Positions 24,731-39,112 are shown, counted from the stretch's first letter. The stretch is DNA of 64,000 nucleotides from Scylla paramamosain (GCF_035594125.1 NC_087185.1:10618501-10682500), one strand, 5' to 3'. Notes: a model not told the origin generated them from the sequence alone. Translations and numbers: made by a program.

Positions 24731-27700
24731 AAAGCAAGTTCTTGCAAAGATTTGGTTTTATTCCCATGTAATGTGATTGCCCTTCCTTTTAGTGCTTTAT
24801 TGCGTAACACGCTCAAAACACTCAAAAGATATGCAAGACCTCGCATATAAGGAAATTAAAGACCTTACCAAAAATCTGTCTTTTGAGTGTTTTTCAGCAT
24901 GTTATGCACCAAAACGATAAATAATAAGGAACTCACTCTAGGTGGGAATCCAAAAGAAAATTACTGAAAACGTGTCTTCTCAGTGTTTTACGTAGAAAAA
25001 CGCTAAAACTGATGCAAACCAACCAATATCAAGAAGCAGAAAAACATTACCAAAAATGTATATTTTGAGTGTTTTTGAGCTTGTTACCTAGAAAAAAAAC
25101 GCAAAAATTGATACAAAGCACTCTATATTGGAAAACAACGGGACATTGCGAAAAAAGTGTATAATGAATGTTTTATAATTAAAAAAAAAAACAACAACGC
25201 AAAAAACGCAAAAACTCGTGTATATGGAGAAGTTTCCTAGATACCAAAATGCTGAAACTTATGAATAACACTCTTAATTGAGAAACAGAACAACCTTACT
25301 AAATGCGTGTCAAAAACACTAAAAGGCAAGTTCTTCGTAAAAGTTGGTTTTATTCCCATGTAATGTGATTGCCCTGCTTCTTAGTGCTTTATTGCCTAAC
25401 ACGCTCAAAAACACTCAATAGACACTTTTCTTAAAATGTCATTTTTTTTCCATATAAAGCTAGTTTCGCATGGAATTTGGAGTTTTGGTAACTAAGAATG
25501 TAAAAAAACACTCAAAATACACGCATTTAGTAAGGTTGCTTTGTTTCTTGATTAAGAGTGTTATTCATGAGTTTCAGTATTTTGGTATCCTAGAAACTTC
25601 TCCACACAGACGAGTTTTTGCGTTTTTTGCCTTGTGATTCTGGTGAAACTATAAAACACTCATTATACACAGTTCTCGTTATGTCCTTTTTTTTTCTAAT
25701 ATACAGTGCTTTGCATCCATTTTTGCGTTTTTTTTTTATGTAACAAGCTCAAAAACACACAAAATATACTTTTCTGGTAATGTTATTATTCTATTTTTTC
25801 ATATTGTTTGGTTTGCATCCGTTTTAGCATTTTTTTTAGGTAAATCTTTTAAAAGACACGTTTTCAGTAATTTTGTTTTGGATTTCCATATAGAGTGACA
25901 ATCATATTATCTATCGTTGGTATGATGCCTAACATGCGGAAAAACACTGAAAAGACAGGTTTCTTGTAAAGTGGTTAAATTTTCCCAAATAGGTGGCTTT
26001 GCATACATTTTATGGTTTGGTACATAACTCCGAAAAAAAAGGTAAAATTAACTTTTTCGATAATGTTCTTTTTTCCATATATTTTCCCTGAATTTTAGCA
26101 AAATTTTGGCATCTTGGTACCTCTGAACATCAATAAGAAAAAAAAAATGCCATTTATCTATTTATTTATTTATTTTTCTCTATAAAGAGTATTATTTGTA
26201 GGTTTTAACGTTTTGGTACTTAAGAAACTTAAAAAACATTCATAATACACATTTCTCGTAATGTCCTTTCGTTTCCCAAATATAGGGATCTTTGCATGTA
26301 TTTAAGCGTTTTTATAGGTAACATGATAAAAAAAAAAACACTCAAAAACATTTGTTTTTTGGTAATGTTATTCTGCTTCTCCGTAAAGGAGTGTTTTGCA
26401 TGCGTTTTAGCGATTTGGTATGTAAGGAGCTGAAAAACACTTCAAGGCAAGTTCTTGGTAAAAATTGGTTTTATTCCAGTGTAATATGATTGCCCTGCTT
26501 TTTAGTGCTTTATTGCCTAACACGTTCAAAAACACTCAAAAGACACTTCTGGTAATGTCATTTTTTTTCCCACATAAAGGTAGTTTCGCATGCTATTTGG
26601 GGTTTTGCTAACTAAGAATGTGAAAAAAAAACACTCAAAATACACGCATTTGGTAATGTTGTTCTGTTTCTCAATTAAGACTGTTATTCATGAGTTTCAG
26701 CATTTTGGTATCTAAGAAACTTCTTTATATACACGAGTTTTTGCGTTTTTTGCCTTGTCGTTCTTGTGAACCGCAAGTTCTTCTCCCCGAAAATAATAAG
26801 ACAATCATTATACACGTTTCTCGTAATGACCTTTTCTTTCCCAATAGGGACTGTTTTGCATCCATTTTCGTGTTTTTTTTTTTGTAGGTAACAAGCTCAA
26901 AAACACTCAAAATATACCTTTTTGGTAATATTATTCTACTTCTTCATATTGGTTGGTTTGCATCCGTTTTAGCGTTTTTCTACGTAAAACACCGAAAAGA
27001 CACGTTTTCAGTAATTTTGTTTTCGATTCCCAAAGAATATTGCCAGAATTTTAGCATCTTAGTACCTATGAAGATGAATAACAGAAAAAAATTATTTTTT
27101 ATTTATTTTTTTCTCTATAAAGAGTATTATTTGATGGTTTTAGCTTTTTGGGTACTTAACGAACTTAAAAACACTCAAAATACACGTTTCTCGTAATGTC
27201 CTTTCGTTTCCCCAACATAAGGTTCTTTGCATGTATTTAAGCGTTTTTATAAATAACATGATCAAAAACACTCAAAATACATGTTTTTGGTAATGTTACT
27301 CTATTTCTCCATAAAGGGTGTTTTACATGCGTTTTAGCGTTTTGGTATGTAAGGAGTTAAAAACACTTAAAGGCAAGTTCTTCGTAAAAGTTGGTTTTAT
27401 TCGTATATAATGTGATTATTCTGCTTTTTTTTGCTTTATTGCATATCACGCTCAAAAACACTCAAAAGACACTTTTCTGATAATGTCACTTTTTTCCCAA
27501 ATAAAGCTAGTTTCGCATGTAATTTTGGATTTTCGTAACTAAGAATGTGAAAACCACTCAAAAAGCACAATTTGGTAAGGTAGGTCTGTTTATCGATTAA
27601 AAGTGTTATACATGCATTTCATCATTTTGGTATGTAAGAAATTTCTCTATATACACGAGTTATTGCGTTTATTGCCTTGTGTTTCTTTTAAAACTATAAA

Positions 27701-28486
27701 ACTCTCATTATACATGATTCTCGTAATGTCCTTTTGTTTCCTAATATAGAGTGCTTTACATCCATTTTTGCATTTTTTTGTAGGTAACAAGCTCAAAAAC
27801 ACTCAAAATATATCTTTTTGGTAATGTTATTCTATTTCCTAATATAGGTTGGTTTGCATCCACTTTAGCGTTTTTCTACGTAAAACACTGAAAAGACACG
27901 TTTTCAGTAATTTTGTTTTGGATTCACATATTGACTGACTTCCATATTATTTATCATTTTGGTGCCTAACATGCTGAAAAACACTGAAAAGACAGGTTTC
28001 TGGTAAAGTCGTTTAACATCTCTATATAGGTAGCTTTGCATGCACTTTAGTGTTTGGTACATAACAATCCGAAAAAAAAGCTATAATTAACTTTTTGGGT
28101 AATGTTCTTTTTTCCACATAAATTCCCTGAATTTTGGCAGAATTTTGGCATCTCGGTACTTATAAGGATGAATAACAAAAAAAAGAAATCCCAATTTTTT
28201 ATTTTTTTGTTTATTATTATTTTTTTTCTAATTAAAGAGTGTTATTTGTGGGTTTTAGCTTTTAGGTACTGAAGGAACTTAATAAGACACTCATAATACA
28301 CGTTTCTCGTAATGTCCTTTCGTTTCCCAAACATAAGGTTCTTTGCATGTATTTAAGCGTTTTTATAGATAACATGATCAAAAACACTCAAAATACATGT
28401 ATTTGGTAATATTATTCTGTTTCTCCATAAAATGTATTTTGCATGCGTTTTAGCATTTTGGTTTGTAAGGAGCTCAAAAACACTTA
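24731..28486 (+). repeat. Y superunit, copy 2 (3756 bp)
   Basis: Direct tandem copy of 20981-24730, differing mostly by single bases and by A/T run lengths. For example the A-run before CAACAACGC near 25183 is longer, and CTTGTCGTTC replaces CTTGTGGTTC in the hairpin at 26754. Internal A starts are near 26236, 27171 and 28287, with the inverted block at 24831-25309. The very low divergence from copy 1 indicates a recent duplication, far younger than the divergence between ordinary HORs in the same window. Confidence 0.9.
24831..25309 (-). repeat. Inverted satellite block in Y copy 2
   Basis: Same joins and same inverted I-H-G-F-E content as the block at 21081. It starts ATGCAAGACCTCGCATATAA and ends AAATGCGTG before forward TCAAAAACACTAAAAGG. 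Differences are single-base or run-length changes. Being inside the 3.75-kb repeat, it was multiplied with it, not inverted anew. Confidence 0.9.
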
Positions 28487-31295
28487 AAAGCAAGTTCTTG
28501 CAAAGATTTGGTTTTATTCCCATGTAATGTGATTGCCCTTCCTTTTAGTGCTTTATTGCGTAACACGCTCAAAACACTCAAAAGATATGCAAGACCTCGC
28601 ATATAAGGAAATTAAAGACCTTACCAAAAATCTGTCTTTTGAGTGTTTTTCAGCATGTTATGCACCAAAACGATAAATAATAAGGAACTCACTCTAGGTG
28701 GGAATCCAAAAGAAAATTACTGAAAACGTGTCTTCTCAGTGTTTTACGTAGAAAAACGCTAAAACTGATGCAAACCAACCAATATCAAGAAGCAGAAAAA
28801 CATTACCAAAAATGTATATTTTGAGTGTTTTTGAGCTTGTTACCTAGAAAAAAACGCAAAAATTGATACAAAGCACTCTATATTGGAAAACAACGGGACA
28901 TTGCGAAAAAAGTGTATAATGAATGTTTTATAATTAAAAAAAAAAACAACAACGCAAAAAACGCAAAAACTCGTGTATATGGAGAAGTTTCCTAGATACC
29001 AAAATGCTGAAACTTATGAATAACACTCTTAATTGAGAAACAGAACAACCTTACTAAATGCGTGTCAAAAACACTAAAAGGCAAGTTCTTCGTAAAAGTT
29101 GGTTTTATTCCCATGTAATGTGATTGCCCTGCTTCTTAGTGCTTTATTGCCTAACACGCTCAAAAACACTCAATAGACACTTTTCTTAAAATGTCATTTT
29201 TTTCCATATAAAGCTAGTTTCGCATGGAATTTGGAGTTTTGGTAACTAAGAATGTAAAAAAACACTCAAAATACACGCATTTAGTAAGGTTGCTTTGTTT
29301 CTTGATTAAGAGTGTTATTCATGAGTTTCAGTATTTTGGTATCCTAGAAACTTCTCCACACAGACGAGTTTTTGCGTTTTTTGCCTTGTGATTCTGGTGA
29401 AACTATAAAACACTCATTATACACAGTTCTCGTTATGTCCTTTTTTTTTCTAATATACAGTGCTTTGCATCCATTTTTGCGTTTTTTTTTTATGTAACAA
29501 GCTCAAAAACACACAAAATATACTTTTCTGGTAATGTTATTATTCTATTTTTTCATATTGTTTGGTTTGCATCCGTTTTAGCATTTTTTTTAGGTAAATC
29601 TTTTAAAAGACACGTTTTCAGTAATTTTGTTTTGGATTTCCATATAGAGTGACATTCATATTATCTATCGTTGGTATGATGCCTAACATGCGGAAAAACA
29701 CTGAAAAGACAGGTTTCTTGTAAAGTGGTTAAATTTTCCCAAATAGGTGGCTTTGCATACATTTTATGGTTTGGTACATAACTCCGAAAAAAAAGGTAAA
29801 ATTAACTTTTTCGATAATGTTCTTTTTTCCATATAATTTCCCTGAATTTTGGCAAAATTTTGGCATCTTGGTACCTCTGAACATCAATAAGAAAAAAAAA
29901 TGTCATTTATCTATTTATTTATTTATTTTTCTCTATAAAGAGTATTATTTGTAGGTTTTAACGTTTTGGTACTTAAGAAACTTAAAAAAACATTCATAAT
30001 ACACATTTCTCGTAATGTCCTTTCGTTTCCCAAATATAGGGATCTTTGCATGTATTTAAGCGTTTTTATAGGTAACATAAAAAAAAAAACTCAAAAACAC
30101 TTGTTTTTGGTAATGTTATTCTGCTTCTCCGTAAAGGAGTGTTTTGCATGCGTTTTAGCGATTTGGTATGTAAGGAGCTGAAAAACACTTCAAGGCAAGT
30201 TCTTGGTAAAAATTGGATTTATTCCAATGTAATATGATTGCCCTGCTTTTTAGTGCTTTATTGCCTAACACGTTCAAAAACACTCAAAAGACACTTCTGG
30301 TAATGTCATTTTTTTTCCCACATAAAGGTAGTTTCGCATGCTATTTGGGGTTTTGGTAACTAAGAATGTGAAAAAAAAACCACTCAAAATACACGCATTT
30401 GGTAATGTTGTTCTGTTTCTCAATTAAGACTGTTATTCATGAGTTTCAGCATTTTGGTATCTAAGAAACTTTTTTATATACACGAGTTTTTGCGTTTTTT
30501 GCCTTGTGGTTCTTGTGAACCGCAAGTTCTTTTCCCCGAAAATAATAAGACAATCATTATACACGTTTCTCGTAATGACCTTTTCTTTCCCAATAGGGAC
30601 TGTTTTGCATCCATTTTCGCGTTTTTTTTTTTGTAGGTAACAAGCTCAAAAACACTCAAAATATACCTTTTTGGTAATATTATTCTACTTCTTCATATTG
30701 GTTGGTTTGCATCCGTTTTAGCGTTTTTCTACGTAAAACACCGAAAAGACACGTTTTCAGTAATTTTGTTTTCGATTCCCAAAGAATATTGCCAGAATTT
30801 TAGCATCTTAGTACCTATGAAGATGAATAACAAAAAAAAAATATTTTTTATTTATTTTTTTCTCTATAAAGAGTATTATTTGATGGTTTTAGCTTTTTGG
30901 GTACTTAACGAACTTAAAAACACTCAAAATACACGTTTCTCGTAATGTCCTTTCGTTTCCCCAACATAAGGTTCTTTGCATGTATTTAAGCGTTTTTATA
31001 AATAACGTGATTAAAAACACTCAAAATACATGTTTTTGGTAATGTTACTCTATTTCTCCATAAAGGGTGTTTTACATGCGCTTTAGCGTTTTGGTATGTA
31101 AGGAGTTAAAAACACTTAAAGGCAAGTTCTTCGTAAAAGTTGGTTTTATTCGTATATAATGTGATTATTCTGCTTTTTAGTGCTTTATTGCATATCACGC
31201 TCAAAAACACTCAAAAGACACTTTTCTGATAATGTCACTTTTTTCCCAAATAAAGCTAGTTTCGCATGTAATTTTGGATTTTCGTAACTAAGGAT
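28487..31295 (+). repeat. Y superunit, copy 3 (partial, about 2.8 kb)
   Basis: It matches copies 1 and 2 from AAAGCAAGTTCTTGCAAAGA at 28487 through the inverted block (28587-29064), the hairpin (30503) and the clipped H/J join near 30780. Identity ends in sub-monomer D/E near 31295: copies 1 and 2 read GTGAAAACCACTCAAAAAGC, this copy reads GTGAAAAAGACTCAAAATAC. It carries a handful of private changes (for example TTTTTAGTGC near 31173 where the others have a longer T run). Internal A starts are near 29990 and 30919. Confidence 0.87.
28587..29064 (-). repeat. Inverted satellite block in Y copy 3
   Basis: Third copy of the same inversion with identical break positions. It has one fewer A pair in the CCTAGAAAAAAACGC run near 28842 than copies 1 and 2. 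Forward C follows immediately at 29065. Confidence 0.9.
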
Positions 31296-34200
31296 GTGAA
31301 AAAGACTCAAAATACGCACATTTCGTAAGGTAGTTCTGTTTCTCAATTAAAAGTGTTATTCATGAGTTTTAACATTTTGGTATGTAAGAAACTTCTCTAT
31401 ATACACGAGTTTTTGCGTTTTTTGTCTTGTGGTTCTTGTGAAACTATAAAACAATCATTATACACGTTTCTCTAAATCTCCTTTTGCTTCCCAATATAAA
31501 GTGCTTTTACATCCATTTTCGCGTTTTTTTTTTTGTAGGTAAAAAGCTCAAAAACACTTTTTGGTAATGTTATTCTATTTCTTCACATTCGTTTTAGCGT
31601 TTTTTCTACGTAAAACACTGAAAAGACACGTTTTCAGTAATTTTGTTTTGGATTCACATATTGACTGACTTCCATATTATTTATTGGTTTGGTTCCTAAC
31701 ATGCTGAAAAACACTGCAAAGACAGGTTTTTGGTAAAGTCGTTTAATTTCCTCATGTAGGTGGCTTTGCATGAAGTTTAGGGTTTGCTAAATAATAATCC
31801 GAAAAAAAGCTATAATTTTGATAATGTTCTTTTTTCCACATAAATTCCTTGAATGTTGGCAGAATTTTGGCATCTCGGTACTTATGAAAATCAATACAAA
31901 AAAAAAAGGCTATTTTTTTATTTCTTTTTTTTTCTTCTCTTTAAGGAGTGTTATTTGTGGGTTTTAACGTTTTGGTACTTAAGGAACTTAAAAACGGTCA
32001 TAATACACGTTTCTCGTAAAGTCCTTTCCTTTCCCAAAGATAAGTTCTTTGCATGTATTTGAGCGTTTTTATAGGTAACATGATCATAAACACTTAAAAC
32101 ACATGTTTTTTGTAATGTTTTTCTGCTTCTCCATAAAGGAGTGTTTTGCATGCGTTTTAGCGTTTTGGTATGTAAGGAGCTCAAAAACACATAATGGCAA
32201 GTTGTTGGTCAAAGTTGGTTTTATTCCCATATAATGTGATTGCCCTGCTTTTTAGTGCTTTATTGCCTAACACGCTCAAAAACACTCAAACGACACTTCT
32301 GGTAATGTCATTTTTTTCCCACATAAAGCTAGTTTCGCATGCTATTTGGGATTTTGCTAACTAAGAATGTAAAAAACACTGAAAATACACGCTTTTGGTA
32401 AGGTTATTCTGTTTTTCAATTAAGATTGTTATACATGATTTTCAGCATTTTGGTATCTAAGAAACTTCTTTATATATACGAGTTTTTGCGTTTTTTGCCT
32501 TGTGGTACTTGTGAACCACAAATTCTTTTGCTCGAAAATAATAAGACACTCATTATACACTTTTCTCGTAATGTCCTTTTGTGTCCCAATAGGGAGTGCT
32601 TTGCATCCATTTTCACCTTTTTTGTAGGTAACAAGCTCAAAAACACTCAAAATATATCTTTTTGGTAATATTATTCTATTCATATTGGTTGGTTTGCATC
32701 TGTTTTAGCGTTTTTCTACGTAAAACACCGAAAAGACACGTTTTCAGTAATTTTGTTTTGGATTCCCATATAGAGTGACTTCCATGCTATTTATCGTTTT
32801 GGTGCCTAATATGCTGAAAAACACTCATAAGACAGTTTTCTGGCAAAGACGTTTGATTTCCCCATATACGTGGTTTTGCATGCACTTTAGGGTTTGCTAC
32901 ATAACAGTCGAAAAAAAATTTAATATTAAATTAACTTTTTTGATAATGTTCTTATTTCACAAAATTTCATGAATTTTGCCAGAATTTTGGCATCTCGGTA
33001 CCTGTCAAGATGAATAAGAAAGAAAAAAAATATCGTATATTTTTTTTTTTTTTTTTTTCTCATTAGAGAGTTATTTATGGCTTTTAGCTTTTTGGTACTT
33101 AATGAATTTAAAAACACTCATAATACACGTTTCTCGTAATGTCCTTTCGTTTCCCATAAATAGGGTTCTTAGCATGTATTTAAGCGTTTCATTGGTAACA
33201 TGATCAAAAACACTCAAAATACATGTTTTTGGTAATGTTATTCTGTTTCTCCATAAAGTGTGTTTTGCCTGCATTTTAGCGTTTTCTTATATAAGGAGCT
33301 CAAAAACACTTAAAGGCAAGTTCTTGGTAAACATTGGTTTTATTACCATGTAATGTGATTGTTCTTCTTTTTAGTGCTTTAATGCCTATCACGCTCAAAA
33401 ACACTCAATAGACACTTTTCTTAAAATGTCATTTTTTTTTACCACATAAAGCTGGTTTAGCAATTAATTTGGGTTTTGGGAAACTAAGAATGTGAAAAGC
33501 ATTCAAAATACACGCATTTAGTAAGGTTGTTCTGTTTCTCAATTAAGAGTGTTATTCATGAGTTTCAGCATTTTGGTATCTAGGAAACTTCTCCATATAC
33601 ACGAGTTTTTGCGTTTTTTGCCTTGTGGTTCTTTTGAACTATAAAACACTCATTATACACTTTTCTCGCAATGTCCCTTTCTTTTCCAATATAGAGTGCT
33701 TTGCATCAATTTTCGCTTTTTTTTAAGGTAACAAGCTCAAAAACACTCAAAATGTACCTTTTTGTAATGTTTTTCTATTTCTTGATATTGGTTGGTTTGC
33801 ATTCGTTTTAGCGTTTTTCTACGTAAAATAGTGAGAAGACACATTTTACATAATTATGTTTTGGATTCCCATATTGAGTGAGTTCATTATTATTTATCGT
33901 TTTGGTGCCTAACATGCTGAAAAACACTCAAAAGACAGATTTCTGGTAAAGTCATTCAATTTCCTCATATAGGAGGCTTTGCATGCTCTTTAGGGTTTGG
34001 TACATAAGTCCAAAAAAAAGCTAAAATGAACTTTTTTGGTAATATTCTTTTATCATATAATTGCCCTTAATTTTATTTTATCTTTTATTTATTTCTTTAT
34101 TTATTTACTAAATAAAGAGTGTTATTTGTGGGTGTGGTATTTAAGGAACTTAAAAACACTCATAATACACGTTTCTCGTAATGTCCTTTCGTTTCCCAAA

Positions 34201-35210
34201 CATAAGGTTCTTTCTATGTATTTAAGCATTTTTATAGATAACATGATCAAAAAGACTCAAAATACATGTTTTTGGTAATGTTATTCTGTTTCTCCATAGA
34301 GTGTGTTTTGCAGGCGTTTTAGCGTTTTTGTATATAAGGAGCTCAAAAACACTTAAAGGCAAGTTCTTTGTAAAAATTGGTTTTACTCGAATTTAATGTG
34401 ATTCCCCTGCTTTTTAGTGCTTTATATCCTATCACGCTCAAAAACACTCAAAAGACACTTTTCTGGTAATGTCATTTTTTCCCACATAAATCTGGTTTCG
34501 CATGCAATTTAGGGTTTTGGTAACTAAGAACGTGAAAAGCTCTCAAAATACACGCATTTAGTAAGGTTGTTCTGTTTCACAATTAAGAGTGTTATTCATG
34601 AGTTTCAGCATTTTGGTATCTAAGAAACTTATCCATATATACGAGTTTTTGCGTTTTTTGCCTTGTGGTTCTTCTGAAACCATAAAACACTCATTATACA
34701 CGTTTCTCGTAATGTCCTTTTCTTTCCCAATATAGAGTGCTTTGCATCCATTTTCGCGTTTTTTGTGGTTAACAGGCTCAAAAACACTCAAAATATACCT
34801 TTTTGTTAATGTTATTCCATTTCTTCATATTGGTTGGTTTGCATCCGTTTTACCGTTTTTCTACGTAAAACACGGAAAAGACACGTTTTCAGTAATTTTG
34901 TTTTGCATTCCCATATTGAGTGACTTCCATATTATTTATCCTTTTGATGCCTAACATGCTAAAAAAGAAAACCCTCAAAAGAGAGGTTTCTGGTAAAGTC
35001 GTGTAATTTCCCCATATAGGTGGCTTTGCATGCACTTTAGGGTTTTGTACATAACTCCGAAAAAAAAAGCTAAAATTAACTTTTTTGATAATGTTCTTTT
35101 TTTCCACATCATTTCCTTGAATTTTGCCAGACTTTCGGCATCTCAGTCCCTATGAATATGAATAACAAAAAAAAGAAAATTGGTATTTTTATATTTATTT
35201 ATTTATTTTT
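31296..35210 (+). repeat. Ordinary HOR satellite block
   Basis: HORs with A starts near 31994, 33114, 34157 and a clipped A at 35211. A and B use the common family variants (CATAATACACGTTTCTCG, TACATGTTTTTGGTAATG). Local oddities: 31549-31562 has a deletion in F/G (CTCAAAAACACTTTTTGG), shared with 51903-51918. The K module near 34070 is clipped, so J passes to TTTATTTATTTC without an A-run. K at 35208 ends in its T-rich run and joins ACGTTTCTCG of A, losing the end of K. The hairpin variant of the E extension is at 32499. Nothing coding is visible. Confidence 0.8.
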
Positions 35211-37540
35211 ACGTTTCTCGTAATGTTTATTTTCGTTTCCCAAACATGTATTTAAGTATTTTTATAGGTAACATGATCAAAAACACTCAAAATACGTGTT
35301 TTTGGTAATGTTATTCTGTTTCTCCATAAAAGGGTGTTTTTCATGCGTTTTAGCGTTTTTTATTTAAGGAGCTCAATAAGTCTTAAAGGGAAGTTCTTGG
35401 TAAAAATTGGTTTTATCGCTATGTAATGTGATTGCCCTGCTTTTTAATGCTTTATTTCCTAACACGCTCAAAAACACTCAAAACTCGAAAACCTTTTTTA
35501 TGTTAATGTCATTTTTTTCCCCACATTTTTATCCCACAATATTTCGCATGCAATTTGGGGTTTTAGTAACTAAGAATGTGAAAAATACCCAAAATACACT
35601 CATTTGGAAAGGTTTATCATTTATTTTATTCTTAGTAAAATTTGGATTTATTCCAATGTAATGTGATTGTTCTGCTTTTTAGTGCTTTGTTGCATATAAC
35701 GCTCAAAAACACTCAAAAGACACTTTTCTGATAATGACATTTATTTCCAACATAAAGCTAGTTTCGCATGTAATTTGGGATTTTCGTAACTAAGAATGTG
35801 AAAAACACTCAGAATGCACATATTTTGTAAAGTAATTCTGTTTCTCAATTAAAAGTGTTATTCATGAGTTTCATCATTTTGGTATCAAAGAAACTTCTCT
35901 AGGTACACGAGTTTTTGCGTTTTTTGCCTTTTGGTTCTTGTGGAACTATAAAACACTCATTATATACGTTTCTCAGAATGTCCAAAATTTTGTTTTGCAA
36001 TACTTTGCATCCTTTTTTGCATTTTTTTTAGGTAACAAGCTCAAAAACATTCAAAATATACATTTTTGGTAATGTTATTCTATTTCTTCATATTGGATGG
36101 TTTGCATCCTTTTTAGCGTTTTTCTACGTAAAACACTGAAAAGATACGTTTTCAGTAATTTTGTTTTGGATTCCCATATTGAGTGACTTCCATGTTATTA
36201 TCGTTTTGGTGCCTAACATACTGAAAAACACTCAAAAGTAAGGTTTCTCGTAAAGTCATTTAATTTCATGTAGGTAGCTTTGGATTCACTTTAGAGTTTG
36301 GTACATAACTTTCCGAAAAAAAAGCTAAAATTATTTTTTTTTTTATTCTTTTATCACATAATTGCCCAGAATTTTTTCAGAATTTTGGCATCTCGGTACC
36401 TATGAAGAAGAATTAGAAAACAAAACAAAACAAAAAATAATTTGCCGTTTCTTTATATATTTATTTATTTTTTCTTTATAAAGAGTGTTATTTGTGGGTT
36501 TTAGTGTTTTGGTTCTTAAGGAACTTAAAAACACTCATAATACACGTTTCTCGTAATGTCCTCTCGTTCCCCAAACATAGGGTTCTTTGCATGTATTTTC
36601 GCGTTTTTATAGGTAGCATGATCAAAAACGCTAAAAATACATGTTTTTGGTAATGTTATTCTAATTCTCCATAAAGGGTGTTTTGCATTCGTTTTAGCGT
36701 TTTGATATGTAAGGAGCTCAAAAAACCTTAAAGGCAAGTTCTTGGTAAAAGTTGGTTTCATTCCCATGTAATGTTATTGCCCTGCTTTTTAGTGCTTTAT
36801 TGCCTAACACGCTCAGAAATACCCAAAGTCACTTTTCTGGTAATGTCATTTCTTACCAACATAAAGCTAGTTTTGCATGCAATTTGGGGTTTTGGTAAAT
36901 AAGAATGTGAAAAACACTCAAAATACACGCATTTCGTAAGGTTGTTATGTTTCTCATTTAAGAGTGTTATTCATGAGTACCAGCGTTTTGAAAACTAAGA
37001 AACTTCTCCATATACACGAGTTTTTGTGTTTTTTGCCTTGTGGTTCTTGTGAAACTATAAAACACTCATTATTCACATTTCTCGTAATTTTTCTTTTCTT
37101 TCCCAATATAGAGTGCTTTGCATCCTTTTTCGCGTTTTTTGTAGGTAACAATATTAAAATCACTCAAAATATACCTTTTTGGTAATATTCTATTTCTTCA
37201 TATCTGTTGGTTTGCATCTGTTTTAGCGTTTTTCTACCTAAAACACAGAAAAGACACGTTTTCACTATTTTGTTTTGGATTCTCATATAGAGTGACTTCC
37301 ATATTATTTATCGTTTTGATGCCTAACAAGCTGAAAATCACTCAAAAGACAGGTTTCTGGTAAAGTCGTTTAGTTTCCTCATATAGGTGGCTTTGGATGC
37401 ACTTTAGGGTTTGGTAAATAACAGTCCGAAAAAAAAAGCTAAAATTAACTTTTATCACATAATTGCCCTGAATTTTGTCAGAATTTTGGCATCTCGGTAC
37501 CTATCAAGATGAATAAAAAAATTTAAAAAATTCCTATTTT

Positions 37541-37566
37541 TCTATTTATTTATTTATTTATTTTTC
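37541..37566 (+). repeat. TTTA microsatellite in sub-monomer K
   Basis: About six tandem ATTT/TTTA tetranucleotides after TTCCTATTTTTCT, the longest clear tetranucleotide run in this part of the array. K modules elsewhere have two to five repeats. Confidence 0.7.
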
Positions 37567-38776
37567 TAAATAAAGAGTGTTACTTGTGGGTTTTAGCTTT
37601 TTGGTTCTTAAGGAACTTAAAAACACTCATAATACACGTTTCTCGTAATATCCTTTCCTTTCCCAAACATAAGGTTCTTTGCATGTATTTAAGCGTATTT
37701 ATAGATAACATGATTAAAAAACACTCAAAATATCTTTTGTTGGTAATGTTATTTTGTTTCTATATACAGTGTGTTTTGCATGCGTTTTAGCGCATATAAG
37801 GAGCTGAAAAACACTTAAAGGCAAGTTCTTGGTAAACGTTGGTTTTATTCCATGTAATGTGATTCCCCTACTTTTTAGTGCTTTATTACCTAACACTCTC
37901 AAAAACATTCAAAAGACACTTTTCTGGTATTGTCATTTTTTTTCCCACATAAAGCTATATTCGCATGGAATTTCTTTTTTTTTTAACTAAGAATGTGAAA
38001 AAAACACTCAAAATACACGCATTTAGTAAGGTTGTTCTGTTTTTCAATTAAGAGTGTTATTCATGAGTTTCAGCATTTTGGTATCTAAGAAAATTCTCCT
38101 TACATACGAGTTTTTGTGTTTTTTGCCTTGTGGATCTTGTGAAACTATAAAACACTCATTATACACGTTTCTCGTAATTTCCTTTTGTTTCCCAATATAG
38201 AGTGCTTTGCATGTATTTTCGCGTTTTTTGTAGGTAACAAGTTCAAAAACACTCAAAATATTTCTTTTTGGTGATGTTTTTCCTATTTCTTCGTATTGGT
38301 TGGTTTGCATCCGTTTTAGCGTTTTTCTACGTAAAACACTGAGAACACATGTTTTCAGTAATTTTGTTTTGGATTCCCATATTGAGTGACTTCAATGGTA
38401 TTTATCGTTTTGGTGACTAACATGCTAAAAAAAACACTCAAAAGACAGGTTTCTTGTAAAGTCGTTTAATTTCCATATATAGGTTGCTTTGCATGCACTT
38501 TAGGGTTTGGTACATAACAGTCTGAAAAAAAGGTAAAATTAACTTTTTTGATAATGTTCTTTTTTCCACATAATTTCCCTGAATTTTGCCAGAATTTTGG
38601 CATCTTGGTACCTATGAAGTTGAATAACAAAAAAACAAAAAAAAATTGCTATTTTTTTATTTATTTATTTTTCTCTATAAAGAGTGTTATTTGTGGGTTT
38701 TAGCTTTTTGGTACTTAAGGAACTTAAAAACACTCATAATACACGTTTCTCATAATGTCCTTTCGTTTCCCAAATA

Positions 38777-39112
38777 TAGGGTTCTTTGCATGTATTCAAG
38801 CGTTTTTATAGGTAACATAAACACTCAAAAACACTCAAAATACATGTTTTTGGTAATGTTCTTCTGTTTTCCCATAAAGGGTGTTTTTTATGCGTTTTAG
38901 CGTTTCAATATGTAAAAAGCTCAAAAACACTTAAAGGCAAGTTTTAGGGTTCTTTGCATGTATTTAAGCGTTTTTATAGGTAATATGATCAAAAACACTC
39001 AAAATACATGTTTTTGGTAATGTTTTTCTGTTTTTCCATGAAGGGTGTTTTGCATGCGTTTTAGCGTTTCAATATGTAAGGAGCTCAAAAACACTTAAAG
39101 GCAAGTTCTTGG
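38777..39112 (+). repeat. Tandem duplication of an A-B segment (about 168 bp x 2)
   Basis: TAGGGTTCTTTGCATGTATT begins at 38777 and again at 38945. Each is followed by the rest of A, all of B with the private variant GCGTTTCAATATGTAA (near 38900 and 39064), and the start of C. The two copies differ by a few bases and a small indel (AACATAAACACTC against AATATGATC). The join lies in C (AAGGCAAGTTTTAGGG at about 38944). Confidence 0.8.
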
